In this document: one piece after another, positions 48,160-57,949 of the stretch
Layout of the letters: each line of letters starts with the position of its first letter
Numbering within the stretch: the first letter of the stretch is position 1
Assembly (NCBI GenBank): GCA_036362985.1
Contig: JAYGXS010000002.1
Span: 12,834,017 to 12,898,016, forward strand
DNA length: 64,000 nt
Direction of reading: 5' to 3'
DNA from: Ligula intestinalis
Lineage: Eukaryota > Platyhelminthes > Cestoda > Diphyllobothriidea > Diphyllobothriidae
Notes under the pieces: generated by a model
Seen by the model: only the letters and a program-made list of their open reading frames with translations
The model's database searches: none
What the model was told of the DNA's origin: nothing
Position numbers and translations under genes: made by a program

Positions 48160-49190
48160 ACAATTCGTACCGTTGAACTTCAAACGTAGTTTAGTACGAT
48201 GTTTGACGCAAAGGGCGAAAAGTATTTGCTCGACTGATAGCCTTTTGAAGAGGAGTGTAAGATTGTTGAAGGCTTGTTTCGACAAATGGGTATCCTTTTC
48301 GATTTATCACTAAAAACGTGGCTGAAAGGCCGCCAAAGCCCTCAGTATTAACAGTAGAGAAGAAACGAGTCTTATACAGAGTCCCATTTCAAGGGGACGG
48401 ACCAAGCAAACTTATAAGGAGGCGCCTGAGTCAAGCCGTAGCAACTACCTTCCCAGCAGCCAACGCTAGTGTATTGTTCTCGACTACATTCATCCTATTC
48501 GGAGAGATTCAGGATAAACTGCCAGCCCAGACCACCTCAATGTGCATATATTCATTTACCTGTTCCTGTGGGGCAGGATATATTGGTCGCACGAGCCGGC
48601 GCCGATCCAAAAGAGTAAGGGAACACATACCCACATGGTTAGGGAAGGGCCAAATTAAGGGCATAAATAGTTCCATTCTAGCGCACCTGGTAGACTCTGA
48701 CCATCGCGTGGATGCCAAAAGGCCTTCCGAGTGATCTACAAGGTGCCCCCTAGCTACTCAAAATTCCTCGGACAGCGTCTGTTGGCGACGGCAGAGGCTG
48801 CCGCCATTAGGCTACGCCGACCAGTGCTGTGCGCCCAAAAGAACTTCGTCGCGGCGCCACAGTTACCATGGGCGAAACTAGTTAACACGCCTACACACGG
48901 TGTACCACTGGTCGCGGAAACGGACCCCCGCAGGGACGAACAAGTCCCAAATCCAACCATGCACATCTTATCACCTGTCCTGGACGCCGATCCGTCTACG
49001 CATTGACATTCTGACCGCAACTTCCCCATCCCTCCCCCACCCCCTCCCTCCCCCTCCCCCAATCGATCCTGACAACAATAACACGAAATCTGTCCACCAA
49101 CCAGCATAGTTTATTTATTCGATAACCATATAAATGTAAAGGCCTGACGGGAATTTATCGAAAGCAAGCGTATGTTCGCCTATTTATCTT
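48160..49190 (+). pseudogene. Penelope-like element, family B, copy 2: linker and GIY-YIG
   Basis: The first part is decayed (a LVRCLTQR-like phrase near 48190). The frame 48318-48734 (138 codons) then reads cleanly through PSVLTVEKKRVLYRVPFQGD, TTSMCIYSFTCSCGAGYIGR, RRRSKRVREHIPTW and ILAHLVDSDHRVDAKR. A frameshift leads to 48731-49006 (VIYKVPPSYSKFLGQRLL onward). The GIY-YIG core is intact here: CSCGAGYIGR, the arginines, and REH. Upstream RT is absent. The 3' region contains a hammerhead-like motif (49141-49180). Confidence 0.85.
49141..49180 (+). ncRNA. Hammerhead-like motif in family B 3' region, copy 2
   Basis: Stem I GGC (49141-49143) pairs with GCC (49178-49180). The core is CUGACGG (last A is G), stem II GAAUUUAUC is short, GAAA is at 49160-49163, and stem III AGCA/UGUU (one G-U) gives U-C at 49176-49177 as the cleavage dinucleotide. 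It is the clearest stem I of the three family B copies. Confidence 0.62.
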
Positions 49191-49449
49191 CTGACATTTT
49201 CAATGGGAATTTTCGCAAATTCCGACTACGAACAGAAAAAATTCTACGAGGACCTGCAGGAGTGGATCATTACATCTGTGTCCAGGCCGGGCAAGTTGAC
49301 TGGCATTGGTGCCCTTAAAACTCACGTCAACATAAATAACACTGACTTGAGGGAGGGGGAAGTGATGTGTTATGATGTAATCGGCTGCTGTAACAGCAGT
49401 GACCATCTCCAACTGTAGACTTCCGACGGACATCATCTTTCCTCCACCA

Positions 49450-50420
49450 AAACCTTCTGTTGCCATCCGACATTCAACCGTCGATTTCGACGATGTTCAC
49501 CACGGGCTCCAACGAGTTGAAGCAACACGGTGACTCCCGCGAGATGTACAGCGAAAGTAGGCTCGCGGAGAATCTACCCCACTCTCTCACCACTCCTTCA
49601 CCGGAACCCGGTATCAAGAAAAAAGTCAGGAAGGCTGGAGATGAGGGAGGGTGCATACGGCTGGCACGACCGAAACCCAACACGCGTATCAACAGCACAT
49701 CTGGTTAAGTAGGCTCCCGACAGGGAGCGCCATAAAGGACACATTAAGAAGGAACCATTGAGTCTGGCTCTCAGCCCGCAGGCAGCCACTACACACAACA
49801 AGACACACTGGACTAACTGCGGTGTCCAAGTTATCTCGTCAGTTGGCAACCCTCGAAACCACGGCTTTTAGCGCACCGCGACAGTTTCAAGCGCATCAAA
49901 TTCATTATAGTGAGCAAATAAATGCACTGAGGGTTTACCTCACTCTTTCCCCCTACCGCCAGAAACAGACCACCGCCTAGCCGTCGGCCGCCTGGGGTTG
50001 GACGGCCTCAGTGCTGAAAAGGAAAATAGATCGGAGATGAGCATGGTAGAGCAGGTTGTGCAAGCTATGAGGAAGATAGAAGGGAAGAATGAAGAAACGA
50101 GAAAGTTGAAGTCGATGACTTCCTAACCACCATTTCAATTTTTTTCAGATATTTCAAAAAACCTGCAGTTTGATAATTGGGTATTTGCGCAATGCGTTAA
50201 ACGATAATACAGATTGGGAAAGTTTACAGATATAAATCAACAATGTTTCTAAATACAATAAAATATATATCATAATTATTAGAGTATATTCCACTGCCTT
50301 TCCTAATTCCTCATCCCCAAAACCCCTATAACCAGCGTTTTCGTAGGACAAAATGCTGGGACTACGGGTATATGAGGCGCACTACGTAAACTATTTCTGC
50401 TAGGACAAAAAGCGTTTCCG
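49450..50420 (+). repeat. Unknown repeat F, most continuous copy
   Basis: The parts are in the order 49450-49740, 49740-50090 and 50100-50410. The last begins with tcctaaccacc, a T-rich run and CAG, resembling a branch point, polypyrimidine tract and 3' splice site. The same junction occurs at 25490 and 28040. Frames here (82, 83 and 74 codons) are not preserved in other copies. Confidence 0.75.
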
Positions 50421-50424
50421 GTAG

Positions 50425-51285
50425 AACTGCTGGCAAAACGGACTGGGCTGCTACAGCAACAAGTCGTGTCTGTAATAAATAGCCCTGGAGTACGTGAGCA
50501 ACAGGGTAATATCAACACAGGACGAGGCCACTCTGCATTATGCCCATACCGAGCGCTGTTTTCAGACCTAGATAACGGATTGATTGGGCTGGAAAATCTC
50601 CACAAAGTAGCGCCGCCTAGATGTTCAAATTAGAGTAAATTTTGTATCCACCCTTTAGGCGCCCCTCGGAATTCAAGTTTGCAGGGGTAGGGCAGAGCCC
50701 GCGGAAGGCATTAAACTGGTTATCTTCCAAGGATTCAATCTAAATTGCTGCGAAGACTTGGCACCGCGTTCGCCAATTTCAGGTGAGCAGGATGCCAGTT
50801 GATAAAAGAACATGACGAACCGTATTAGGGACATCTATGAAAGTTGGCATTCAGCATCTAATCCCTTTTTGTGGCCTCTAATATGAACATCTATGAAGGT
50901 AAATTTCCTTTCTCTTAGCTCTCTCTTGCGCTTTAAATGACAACACTAAGATGACCAACAAGTCAAAGTCCTTTTATATAGTGTCAATTAAACCCATGTA
51001 ATTAGGTTGTCTCTTTATTGAATTTAAATGCTTTGCTGTCTTTTGTGGCCTAAGCGAGTGCTTCCCCTCACTAGGGACGTTGGCAACTGTGTCCAACAGA
51101 AGCAGCTGCTGCCCTAGTGATCCACTTTGAAAAGAGAGGTATCATTTCGATCGTCACGGACATCGATGTCCACGGTATGTACAATTTCATGGTGACTGAA
51201 GGGCAGCAATATGCGGATAAATAAGTGTTCAGTTTGCCCCAGAATTTGTGTAACATATGCGAAGGATTCACACTCTTTCGATAAT
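50425..51285. other. No gene seen
   Basis: No domain-bearing frame. 50440-50620 continues a phrase next to repeat F but has no partner I can identify. Confidence 0.45.
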
Positions 51286-51289
51286 CGGC

Positions 51290-51637
51290 GTTGAGTAAGG
51301 TTGTAATACTGATTTAAAGAATATGTAATTTGCTACCAAACGAGTAAATGCTGTAATTTTTCGTGTATGTTTTCCATAAAATACATTTGCATTTATAAAT
51401 GCAGTCAAAATCAATGATAGAGTTGCACACTACTTACGTAGCCATTTTTAACAGTACATACTTTTTGCTAGCGGTCAGGAATACGCTCGTTGAAGAGCCG
51501 GCATCCCATCGTGACTGAAATAACTTCAGAATTTATTACACGATAATCTGTATAACAATCTTACTCAATGCCGATTATGGAGAGAGTATCAATCTTTCGC
51601 ATATGTTGACATGTTACATGAATTCTGGGCCGTACTG
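51290..51637. repeat. MITE right half
   Basis: It matches the right arm at 2400-2691, including acactacttacgtagcc and agccggcatcccatcgtgac, and ends ccgtactg followed by TA (51638-51639), as at 2691. The left end is not found. Confidence 0.65.
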
Positions 51638-51639
51638 TA

Positions 51640-52080
51640 CAATAATAGCCGGTTTAGGCCGTGTCTACTAGGCGCAAGCGGACACCAACGCCAATGCCGA
51701 TGAGCTAGGCAGTCGGGAACCACAGCAGACGCGCCTTCGACCGCGTTCCTACCCGCCCTCACGGCAGCCAAGGTTTGCTACACCAAACCTCCCTACGATG
51801 GATCTATCTCCCCTCCTCTCCATCTGGATTTTTGATGACGGCGGAGACCCTCCCGGCCATGCTGCTCCGACATCTCCTCCTCGCTGCCGAGATTGAGGCC
51901 CACCTGGCGGGGCTCCTGATCCAACAAGGGCTATTAGCCAGCCAGCTAGGCAGTCTTCCTCCAACATGGGTGATGCAATTTTAGCCATTAACTTACCAGC
52001 GGGTAATTGTCCTCGATTAACAAGGAGACGTTAGTTTGCCAAAGACATGCATTAGCCTAGCGATTGCCTCCTATAAATAC
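51640..52080. other. Probable PLE 5' region, non-coding
   Basis: A GC-rich stretch (51700-51960) without a recognised domain leads into the hammerhead-like motif at 52088. Position suggests a PLE terminus. Confidence 0.4.
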
Positions 52081-52087
52081 TGTTGTG

Positions 52088-52129
52088 TCTCTGAAGATGG
52101 GCTTAAGCTAGAATTCGAAACGTTAAGCA
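52088..52129 (+). ncRNA. Hammerhead ribozyme-like motif
   Basis: Stem I strand GUCU (partner AAGC, three of four including G-U), intact core CUGAAGA, a decayed stem II, GAAA, CGUU (GUU triplet). The following phrase, gtcccagtaactgcgtcctcttc, parallels the conserved tail after the minus-strand motifs at 10839 and 40601. Confidence 0.55.
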
Positions 52130-52134
52130 GATAA

Positions 52135-52667
52135 AGTTATTGTCCCAGTAACTGCGTCCTCTTCACAATGAATTCTCCATTACCTATCTAGACCCAATTG
52201 CAGGACAGAGGGTCAAGAAGAGATAAGGCTGGCTCAATTGCAGAACTTGACTGAGATTAATCCTCCGGCTACCCGCGACACACACACGATCTGATCCACA
52301 CACAACTGACCGGCTAGTAGAGCTAGAGATACACCAGATGACCGCAAAGTAAAGCCTAGTTAATATATCGAGATCTAGCTGCTGTCTAGACAACAGAAAT
52401 ATCCCCAACTCACAAGCCTGGAAAGACGGAAGGAATTCGAACAACTTTACTGAGCTCAAGTAGATTTACAGTAGCCGCTGTAAGCGCCGCGTATAAAAGC
52501 CAGCAGCAATGGTGCAAAAGGGGGGATGTGACAAGTTTCGGCTGCGGAATTAGTAATCTCTCGGCTGCCACTAATCGAATGAGGGGGAAGTATCGATTAC
52601 CTTCGAGCGTATACGCGGTGAGTTGAAAGCGAGCGTACGAAAGGACAATAGCGCGCAACGAGCGAGG
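52135..52667. other. Flank of the gypsy insertion, no gene
   Basis: No domain is recognised. The last four bases (52668-52671) are one copy of the target duplication. Confidence 0.5.
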
Positions 52668-52671
52668 CTCA

Positions 52672-53023
52672 TGTGACGACCTACAAGAATATGGTCAGTA
52701 GGCACCACACATACGTACTATCATAAGACAGGATAGTAGAAGAAGAAACTCAGGATAAAACGAATGTATAATTATGTAGAAGTTATAATAGGATTATGAA
52801 TAATATAGGAAGTGAATATAAGGGTCAATTGTATCAAGTGACTATAAGGGGTTAATAGGGAGGGAGCAGCCGGCTGCCAATAATGGAGATGGTCATATAA
52901 AAGGATTGGGATTGCAGTTGAAGTTGCTGGCCGACAGGTGCATTGGCCGTGTTGGATATTCTGAAAAGGGAAATAGTGGGAATCTTTAGTCAAGGTTACC
53001 TGGGAAGGTTGGGTCTCGTGACA
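52672..53023 (-). repeat. 3' LTR of the gypsy element
   Basis: 352 bp, identical to 57316-57667 except position 52692. In sense orientation it starts TGTCACGAG and ends CGTCACA. The pol frame ends inside it, at 52996. Confidence 0.95.
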
Positions 53024-53619
53024 CAGCCCCCTTCAGAAGATTGAGCGCTGTCCTCAGCGCGGGGTAAGTTAGGAGTGGGGATGTAGGGTAATGTAGAAGT
53101 GACTGTGTGGGATGTTGAAGGAGTGGGATGTTGAGCAGGTGGGGAGTCAGAGACGCACGGTTTTAGACGATTAAAATGTACTTGTAGGGTCCTACTGAAA
53201 GGGTTAGATTCCAGGCGGATACTGACGACGGAATTTGACATTGGCCGTAGGACAATGTAAGGTCCAGACCACTGGCGATGGAATTTCCTTGAAGCACCTA
53301 CTGGGGGGTTGTCGTTGTGCAACCAAACACGATCACCAGGTTCGTATTTTACTCCATGTGCCAAATGGTCGTAATAGTTCTTCTGATGTGAGTGTGCGGC
53401 TTGCAGTTTTTCTCTGGCGGCGGTGTGAATGTGTTGTAGAGAGTCTATGAGTTGGCTAAGATACGGATGCGGTTGTTCTGTTGCCGGTATGGCATGTGGT
53501 ATAGTTATTTCAGAAGGTAACCGAAGATCACGTCCGAAAAGCATAGTGTGGGGAGTATACGAAGTAGAAGAGTGGATCGTGGCACGGTAGGCTAAGAGAC
53601 ATCGGGGAAGAAAGTCATC
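52996..53619 (-). CDS. Integrase C-terminal region (chromodomain-free, GPY motif)
   Basis: This is the same frame as the upstream integrase, after a TGA at 53620-53622. The internal ATG frame begins at 53544. It contains the FGRDLRLP motif that follows the integrase core in gypsy elements, a helical linker (TAAREKLQAAHSHQKNYYD) and the GPY/F module (WSGPYIVL, residues 92-99 of the ATG-initiated frame), then a proline/serine-rich tail. The stop codon lies in the 3' LTR, so the last residues are encoded by the polypurine tract and LTR edge. No chromodomain is visible. Confidence 0.9.
   Translation of the reverse strand, partial: DDFLPRCLLAYRATIHSSTSYTPHTMLFGRDLRLPSEITIPHAIPATEQPHPYLSQLIDSLQHIHTAAREKLQAAHSHQKNYYDHLAHGVKYEPGDRVWLHNDNPPVGASRKFHRQWSGPYIVLRPMSNSVVSIRLESNPFSRTLQVHFNRLKPCVSDSPPAQHPTPSTSHTVTSTLPYIPTPNLPRAEDSAQSSEGGCVTRPNLPR
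53027..53034 (-). promoter_or_regulatory. Polypurine tract
   Basis: In sense, GAAGGGGG lies three bases upstream of the 3' LTR. It is the expected priming site for plus-strand DNA synthesis. Confidence 0.8.
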
Positions 53620-55049
53620 TCAGGAGTCTGCACGAAATTGATCGACCATGCTGCGAAGGAATGATATAAGTGTCTTATTTGTGCGTTCTGTTTGTCCATT
53701 TCCGGCGGGATGGAATGGGGAGGAACGTGTTTTTGCTATACCTAGCAAGTGACAAAGAGCCCGAAACAGGCGACTTTCGAAACCGGTCCCTTGATCTGTG
53801 TGGATGATGTAGGGTGCTCCGTACCGGGCGATCCAGTTGTCAATTAGTGCTGCTGCTATGGTAGGGCTTTCTTGATCAGGAAGTGGGATGGCTTCGCACC
53901 ATTTCGTGAAATAATCAACGATAACTAGGATGAAGCGGTTTTTCTTTGTTGTCTCAAATAGAGGTCCAATAATGTCTAACCCGATGCGGTGGTTAGGGAA
54001 GCCTGATGACATTGGTTCTAGCGGTGCCTGTAGACGGGTGACGGGATCTTTGATTTGAGCACAAGTCTTGCACCTCTGACAGAAGAAGACTACGTCCGCT
54101 CGCTGAGCTGGCCACCAGTATCGTTGACGGATTGCAGCGAGGGTTTTCGCCTGACCACAGTGTGCTAGTTCTTCATGGGTGTCGCGGATGAGTTGATGTC
54201 TAAGAATGCGAGGTACCACTAGGCGTTGGGGGAGGGAGGAATGATGCTGAAAAAATAAGATGTTGTCCACTAGGCGAAGAAAAGGCCACATCGACCAAAG
54301 GCAATGGGCTTCCCAGCTGAAACTTTCCATGTCGTGAGCGGTGGGTTTGGGGGAACCGTGTTGCTGTCGGTCGTAAATGTGGGAGATATCGGGGTCGGAT
54401 GTCTGCATTTGTGCCCATTGTTCTTGCGCAGCGTGAGACATGTGTATGGCTGATATCGAGAGGCTGGTGTCCGGTGCCATGGTCGGAGGGAGTGGTGGGC
54501 GGGAGAGCGCATCGGCGTTAGTGTGTTGTTTTCCGGGACGAAACTCAACTTTATAATCGAATTCTTCAAGCATTTCTCTCCATCTGGTGACCTGTCCTTC
54601 GGCGTCTTTGAAATTCCGGAGCCATTTGAGTGCTTGATGATCGGTGCGTACGACAAAATGTTTAGCGAGCAAAAGGTGTCGGAATTTTTTGACAAACGTG
54701 ACTAGGGCTAGCATTTCTCGTTTTGTTGTGCTGTACTTACGTTGGGCTGTGTCCAAGCATTGACTGGCGTAAGCTATTACGCGTTCATGGCCGTCCTTGT
54801 CGGCTTGGCTTATGACGGCGCCAATGGCAAATCCGCTGGCGTCAGTGTCCAAAATAAATGGTGGACTGTGAATACTGCCATTTGGGAAAGCAAGAATGGG
54901 TGTAGACGTTAGAGCATCTCGGAGAGTTGAGAAGGCTTGACCGCATTCTGCCGTCCACGCAAAAGTACGATCTTTCTCTGTCAATCGGTTGAGGGGGAAG
55001 GCGATGTTCGCAAAGCCGTATATAAAGCGACGGTAGTAGGAAGCCAAAC
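53620..55049 (-). CDS. Pol: RNase H and integrase (catalytic core)
   Basis: The frame continues from RT across the gap. Just after the gap comes LASYYRRFI, the RT-RNase H connection. RNase H has TDASGFAIG (D about residue 107, counted from the frame opening across the gap), the KREM glutamate and RTDHQALKWL. The tether ends at NADALSR. The integrase zinc finger is H329-x4-H334 and C361-x2-C364. The catalytic triad is D396, D456 and E492, giving the expected D-x35-E spacing. The frame ends at TGA 53620-53622, where related integrases read on. The product would process RNA-DNA hybrids and insert the cDNA. Confidence 0.93.
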
Positions 55050-55149
55050 NNNNNNNNNNNNNNNNNNNNNNNNNNNNNNNNNNNNNNNNNNNNNNNNNNN
55101 NNNNNNNNNNNNNNNNNNNNNNNNNNNNNNNNNNNNNNNNNNNNNNNNN
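55050..55149. other. Assembly gap, 100 N
   Basis: Exactly 100 N inside pol, a conventional placeholder length. Reading frame and family spacing suggest only about 30-40 bases are missing. Confidence 0.98.
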
Positions 55150-55920
55150 GGTATCGGCCATTTACGTATCTGTCGGATCTTCTCGGGGTCGGGAGCGATG
55201 CCCGCTCCGGATACCACGTGTCCGAGGTATGTTACTTGGCGTTGGAGGAAGTGGCATTTTTTGGGGTTAATAGTGAGACCAGCAGCCTGCAACTTCCCGA
55301 GCACTTGACTCAGGTTTTCGAGCAAGTGGCCTACGGACTTGCCGTGTACGATTATGTCGTCTATATAAACGAGACAAGACCGGGGTGATAAATCTCGAAG
55401 TACCAGTTGCATCAACCTTTGACACGTAGCGGTGGCGTTTGCAAGACCCATCGGTAGTGTGTTGAACTGATAAAGCCCAGTGGGGATGATGAACGCTGTC
55501 TTAGGACGATCTTCAGGTCGAACTTCTATCTGCCAATAGCTGTGGGAAAGGTCGAGACTGGCGAACCAGGAAGCCCCGGCTAGAGCGTCAATAGTGTCGT
55601 CGATACGCGGGATCGGGAAGGAATCGCGCACGGTGACCTTGTTCAGTTGCCGATAGTCGATGCACAACCTTAAGTTGCCGTCCTTCTTCTTGACAAGAGT
55701 AACGGGAGCGGCCCATGGAGAGCTTGAGGGTTCTATGATACCCTGGGAAAGAAGGTCTGAAATGATGTCGTTAAGTTCCGTTTGGTAGTGGACGGGTATT
55801 CGACGAGCTGGTTGACGCTGTGGTCGGGCGGTATCAGTAATAATTTCGTGCTGAACCATTCCGGTGCGTCCGATTGGCTGTCCTGCCCACGTAAAAACGT
55901 TGGAAAATGGGAGTAGGGTA
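55150..55920 (-). CDS. Pol: reverse transcriptase
   Basis: The open frame begins after the seven-A run at 55921-55927 and has its first ATG at 55859. From that ATG: VKKKDGNLRLCIDYRQLN (motif 1 and 2, residues 56-73), SLDLSHSYWQI with the first catalytic aspartate at 103, LPMGLANATATC (usual form of motif B has P and F where this has T and C), and YIDD at 165-168. KKCHFLQRQVTYLGHVVS follows. The frame runs into the N gap after KWPI. This is a typical Metaviridae RT that would act in the cytoplasm in Gag particles. The substitutions in motif B are notable but not clearly inactivating. Confidence 0.93.
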
Positions 55921-57177
55921 TTTTTTTAATGCAAGGTAGTGAGCCATGGGAATTTCTTTACGAGTCAGGAGGTCATCGATAGATGTCGGTTCCGTCGGCG
56001 GAGTGGTGTCGAGTGTGTTGATCTCAACGGTGGTTAGAGGTAATACCGATCTGGGGAGTAGAACAGTGGTAGGATTGTTGGGGTCCACGATGAGTTGGTG
56101 AGCGCGGAGGAAGTCTAACCCAATTATTGCATCCACCTTAATGTCCGGCGACACTAGCATGGGATGTATGGCAGTACAGTTGGGAAGGACCATGGAGACG
56201 TTGTGAATACCCGTACAACGTAGGGGAGAACCGTCAGCGGTTATTAATTGGATTTGTGGGGGGGAGGAGTACGATGAAAATTTGTGGGATCTAAATATGG
56301 AGCGGATAGCACCAGTGTCGATGAGTATGGTGGCGGATGTTCCATTGAGCGTGCCAATGACTGTTAGTGGGGAGTCTGTTGGTTTTAGGGTAGAGACAGA
56401 AGGCACTAAAACAAAACGTTTCTTACCCCGGATGTTGTTATGTCCACACTTCCGAGCATGATGCTTGAACGTCTGGCAGTACCAGCAGTCATTTGAGTCG
56501 TCCGACGGGCGAGGACGAGGGGTTGTGCGGTCAGGTGTTGGGCGTTGCATGGGGTTGTTGGCAGGAGCAGCGTGTGGAGCGGGATGGGGTTGGGTGCCCT
56601 CGAACGCCCTTACGATCTGGAGGGCGGCGAGTAGGGTTTTTGGGGGGCGGATATTAAATTCTCGTTTCGCCTCTTGGGAACGTATGCCACCCTCAAAGCG
56701 AAGAAATACCTGTTGGGAAATCTCGGACTGTGTGAATATGCGGCTAGCGAGGGTGAACAAGGCATCGAGGTATGCATCAACCGGTTCACTGGGTTTTTGT
56801 GTGCGTAGGCAGAACTGGTTGTGAATATCAACCAGTGGTTCCTGGGGGCCGAATAGCTGCTCTAAGCGTGCCCATGCGTCGCTTAGACTAGCGGGTGGTT
56901 CGGCGGAGAGGTATGCAAACCGGCGTTTGGCCGTTTGCCCGAGCAGTCCCAATAGGTGGGACACTTGGTGCTCTAAGGGGAAATACTCTAGATACCGTTC
57001 CCCTAGTACGCGCCAGTCAGAGAAATTCTCACCAACTTCGTATAATGGTGGTCGGGTAGGTTCTGGGCCGTGGGAGGACTGCGCTAGCATTTTGCTCAAC
57101 GCAACCGTGAGCATATCGATGCTAGTAGAGCAATGACGTGAGTTCGAACGACTGCGAGATATCGCTAAGAGTGGCAA
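55834..57177 (-). CDS. Gag and aspartic protease
   Basis: 447 codons. Residues about 40-195 are a Gag capsid-like region (SDWRVLGERYLEYFP, EPVDAYLDALFTLASRIF, KREFNIRPPKTLLAALQIV). A CCHC zinc knuckle, CWYCQTFKHHARKC, is at 231-244. Protease follows with ILIDTGAIRSIF (catalytic D at 287) and the flap-distal IIGLDFL at 351-357. Gag and protease share one frame. The end of the frame, after a seven-A run, is out of phase with pol, so the last roughly 25 codons are not authentic. The ATG at 57177 is the furthest upstream; a second at residue 22 is equally plausible. Confidence 0.92.
   Translation of the reverse strand: MPLLAISRSRSNSRHCSTSIDMLTVALSKMLAQSSHGPEPTRPPLYEVGENFSDWRVLGERYLEYFPLEHQVSHLLGLLGQTAKRRFAYLSAEPPASLSDAWARLEQLFGPQEPLVDIHNQFCLRTQKPSEPVDAYLDALFTLASRIFTQSEISQQVFLRFEGGIRSQEAKREFNIRPPKTLLAALQIVRAFEGTQPHPAPHAAPANNPMQRPTPDRTTPRPRPSDDSNDCWYCQTFKHHARKCGHNNIRGKKRFVLVPSVSTLKPTDSPLTVIGTLNGTSATILIDTGAIRSIFRSHKFSSYSSPPQIQLITADGSPLRCTGIHNVSMVLPNCTAIHPMLVSPDIKVDAIIGLDFLRAHQLIVDPNNPTTVLLPRSVLPLTTVEINTLDTTPPTEPTSIDDLLTRKEIPMAHYLALKKYPTPIFQRFYVGRTANRTHRNGSARNYY
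55921..55927 (-). other. Seven-A run at the protease-RT frame shift
   Basis: In sense this is TTAAAAAAATAC. The gag-protease frame and the pol frame differ by one base here, and the pol frame has a TAA just before it. It is either programmed frameshifting, a natural one-base indel or an assembly homopolymer error. No slippery heptamer of the -1 type serves the required shift. Confidence 0.8.
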
Positions 57178-57301
57178 GGTGAAAAGGTTGTGCGTGGAAC
57201 CGAGAAAATGTTGTAAAGGGACGGAGGAAAAAAAAATAAAAAAAATAATGATATATATATCAAGCGAAAAATGGGGCGATGGGGTTCAAATAGAACGAAA
57301 A

Positions 57302-57311
57302 GCTGCCACCA
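57302..57311 (-). promoter_or_regulatory. Primer-binding site, probably tRNA-Leu
   Basis: In sense TGGTGGCAGC starts four bases inside the 5' LTR boundary. It complements the 3' end GCTGCCA-CCA found in some tRNA-Leu species (from memory of tRNA-Leu ending CGCTGCCA). Ten bases match before divergence. Confidence 0.6.
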
Positions 57312-57315
57312 AATA

Positions 57316-57667
57316 TGTGACGACCTACAAGAATAGGGTCAGTAGGCACCACACATACGTACTATCATAAGACAGGATAGTAGAAGAAGAAACTCAGGAT
57401 AAAACGAATGTATAATTATGTAGAAGTTATAATAGGATTATGAATAATATAGGAAGTGAATATAAGGGTCAATTGTATCAAGTGACTATAAGGGGTTAAT
57501 AGGGAGGGAGCAGCCGGCTGCCAATAATGGAGATGGTCATATAAAAGGATTGGGATTGCAGTTGAAGTTGCTGGCCGACAGGTGCATTGGCCGTGTTGGA
57601 TATTCTGAAAAGGGAAATAGTGGGAATCTTTAGTCAAGGTTACCTGGGAAGGTTGGGTCTCGTGACA
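57316..57667 (-). repeat. 5' LTR of the gypsy element
   Basis: 352 bp; see 52672-53023. It should hold the promoter. I do not assign a TATA box with confidence. Confidence 0.95.
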
Positions 57668-57671
57668 CTCA

Positions 57672-57945
57672 GCGCACGAAAGGCAGCGTGCGTCAGCGCA
57701 GTTGCTCATGGGTGAGCAAGAGACATTTAGGACTTGAGACACTCGTAAGCTCCTTTTGAAACTGTTGGTGAAACGTGAGGTTATTCTAACCATACTGCTG
57801 CCCTTGAGTGCGACTTGATTCTAACCAAATATAGTTAGTGGGGTGTGTAGGCACTGTTGAGTTCGGTTAAGAGCCCCGGTATGCAGGCCTATCCTGCGAA
57901 TTGGTGATATGAAAGTCCGTGATTTTCATTTTACATAACTCTCTT
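57672..57945. other. Right flank of the gypsy insertion
   Basis: No gene or repeat recognised before PLE family C. Confidence 0.45.
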
Positions 57946-57949
57946 GGGA

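Larger units (their letters stand above)
52672..57667 (-). mobile_element. Ty3/gypsy LTR retrotransposon, near-intact, minus strand
   Basis: The element has LTRs of 352 bp at each end (52672-53023 and 57316-57667) with TG...CA boundaries. It is flanked by a 4-bp duplication CTCA (52668-52671 and 57668-57671). Between them lie gag-protease, then RT, RNase H and integrase on the minus strand, the Metaviridae order. A primer-binding site and polypurine tract are in the right places. The LTRs differ at one position (T at 52692, G at 57336). Three lesions are seen in the coding region: a seven-A run that shifts frame between protease and RT, a 100-N gap inside pol, and an in-frame TGA in integrase. 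Confidence 0.95.

Noticed and set aside
47577..48163. 159-codon minus-strand frames
   Set aside because: They overlap one another in different phases, have no domain, and sit in GC-richer filler between two retroelements.
55834..55927. Programmed -1 ribosomal frameshift at the A run of the gypsy element
   Set aside because: The needed shift is +1 (or -2), so the A-rich slippery heptamer does not serve it. A one-base indel is simpler.
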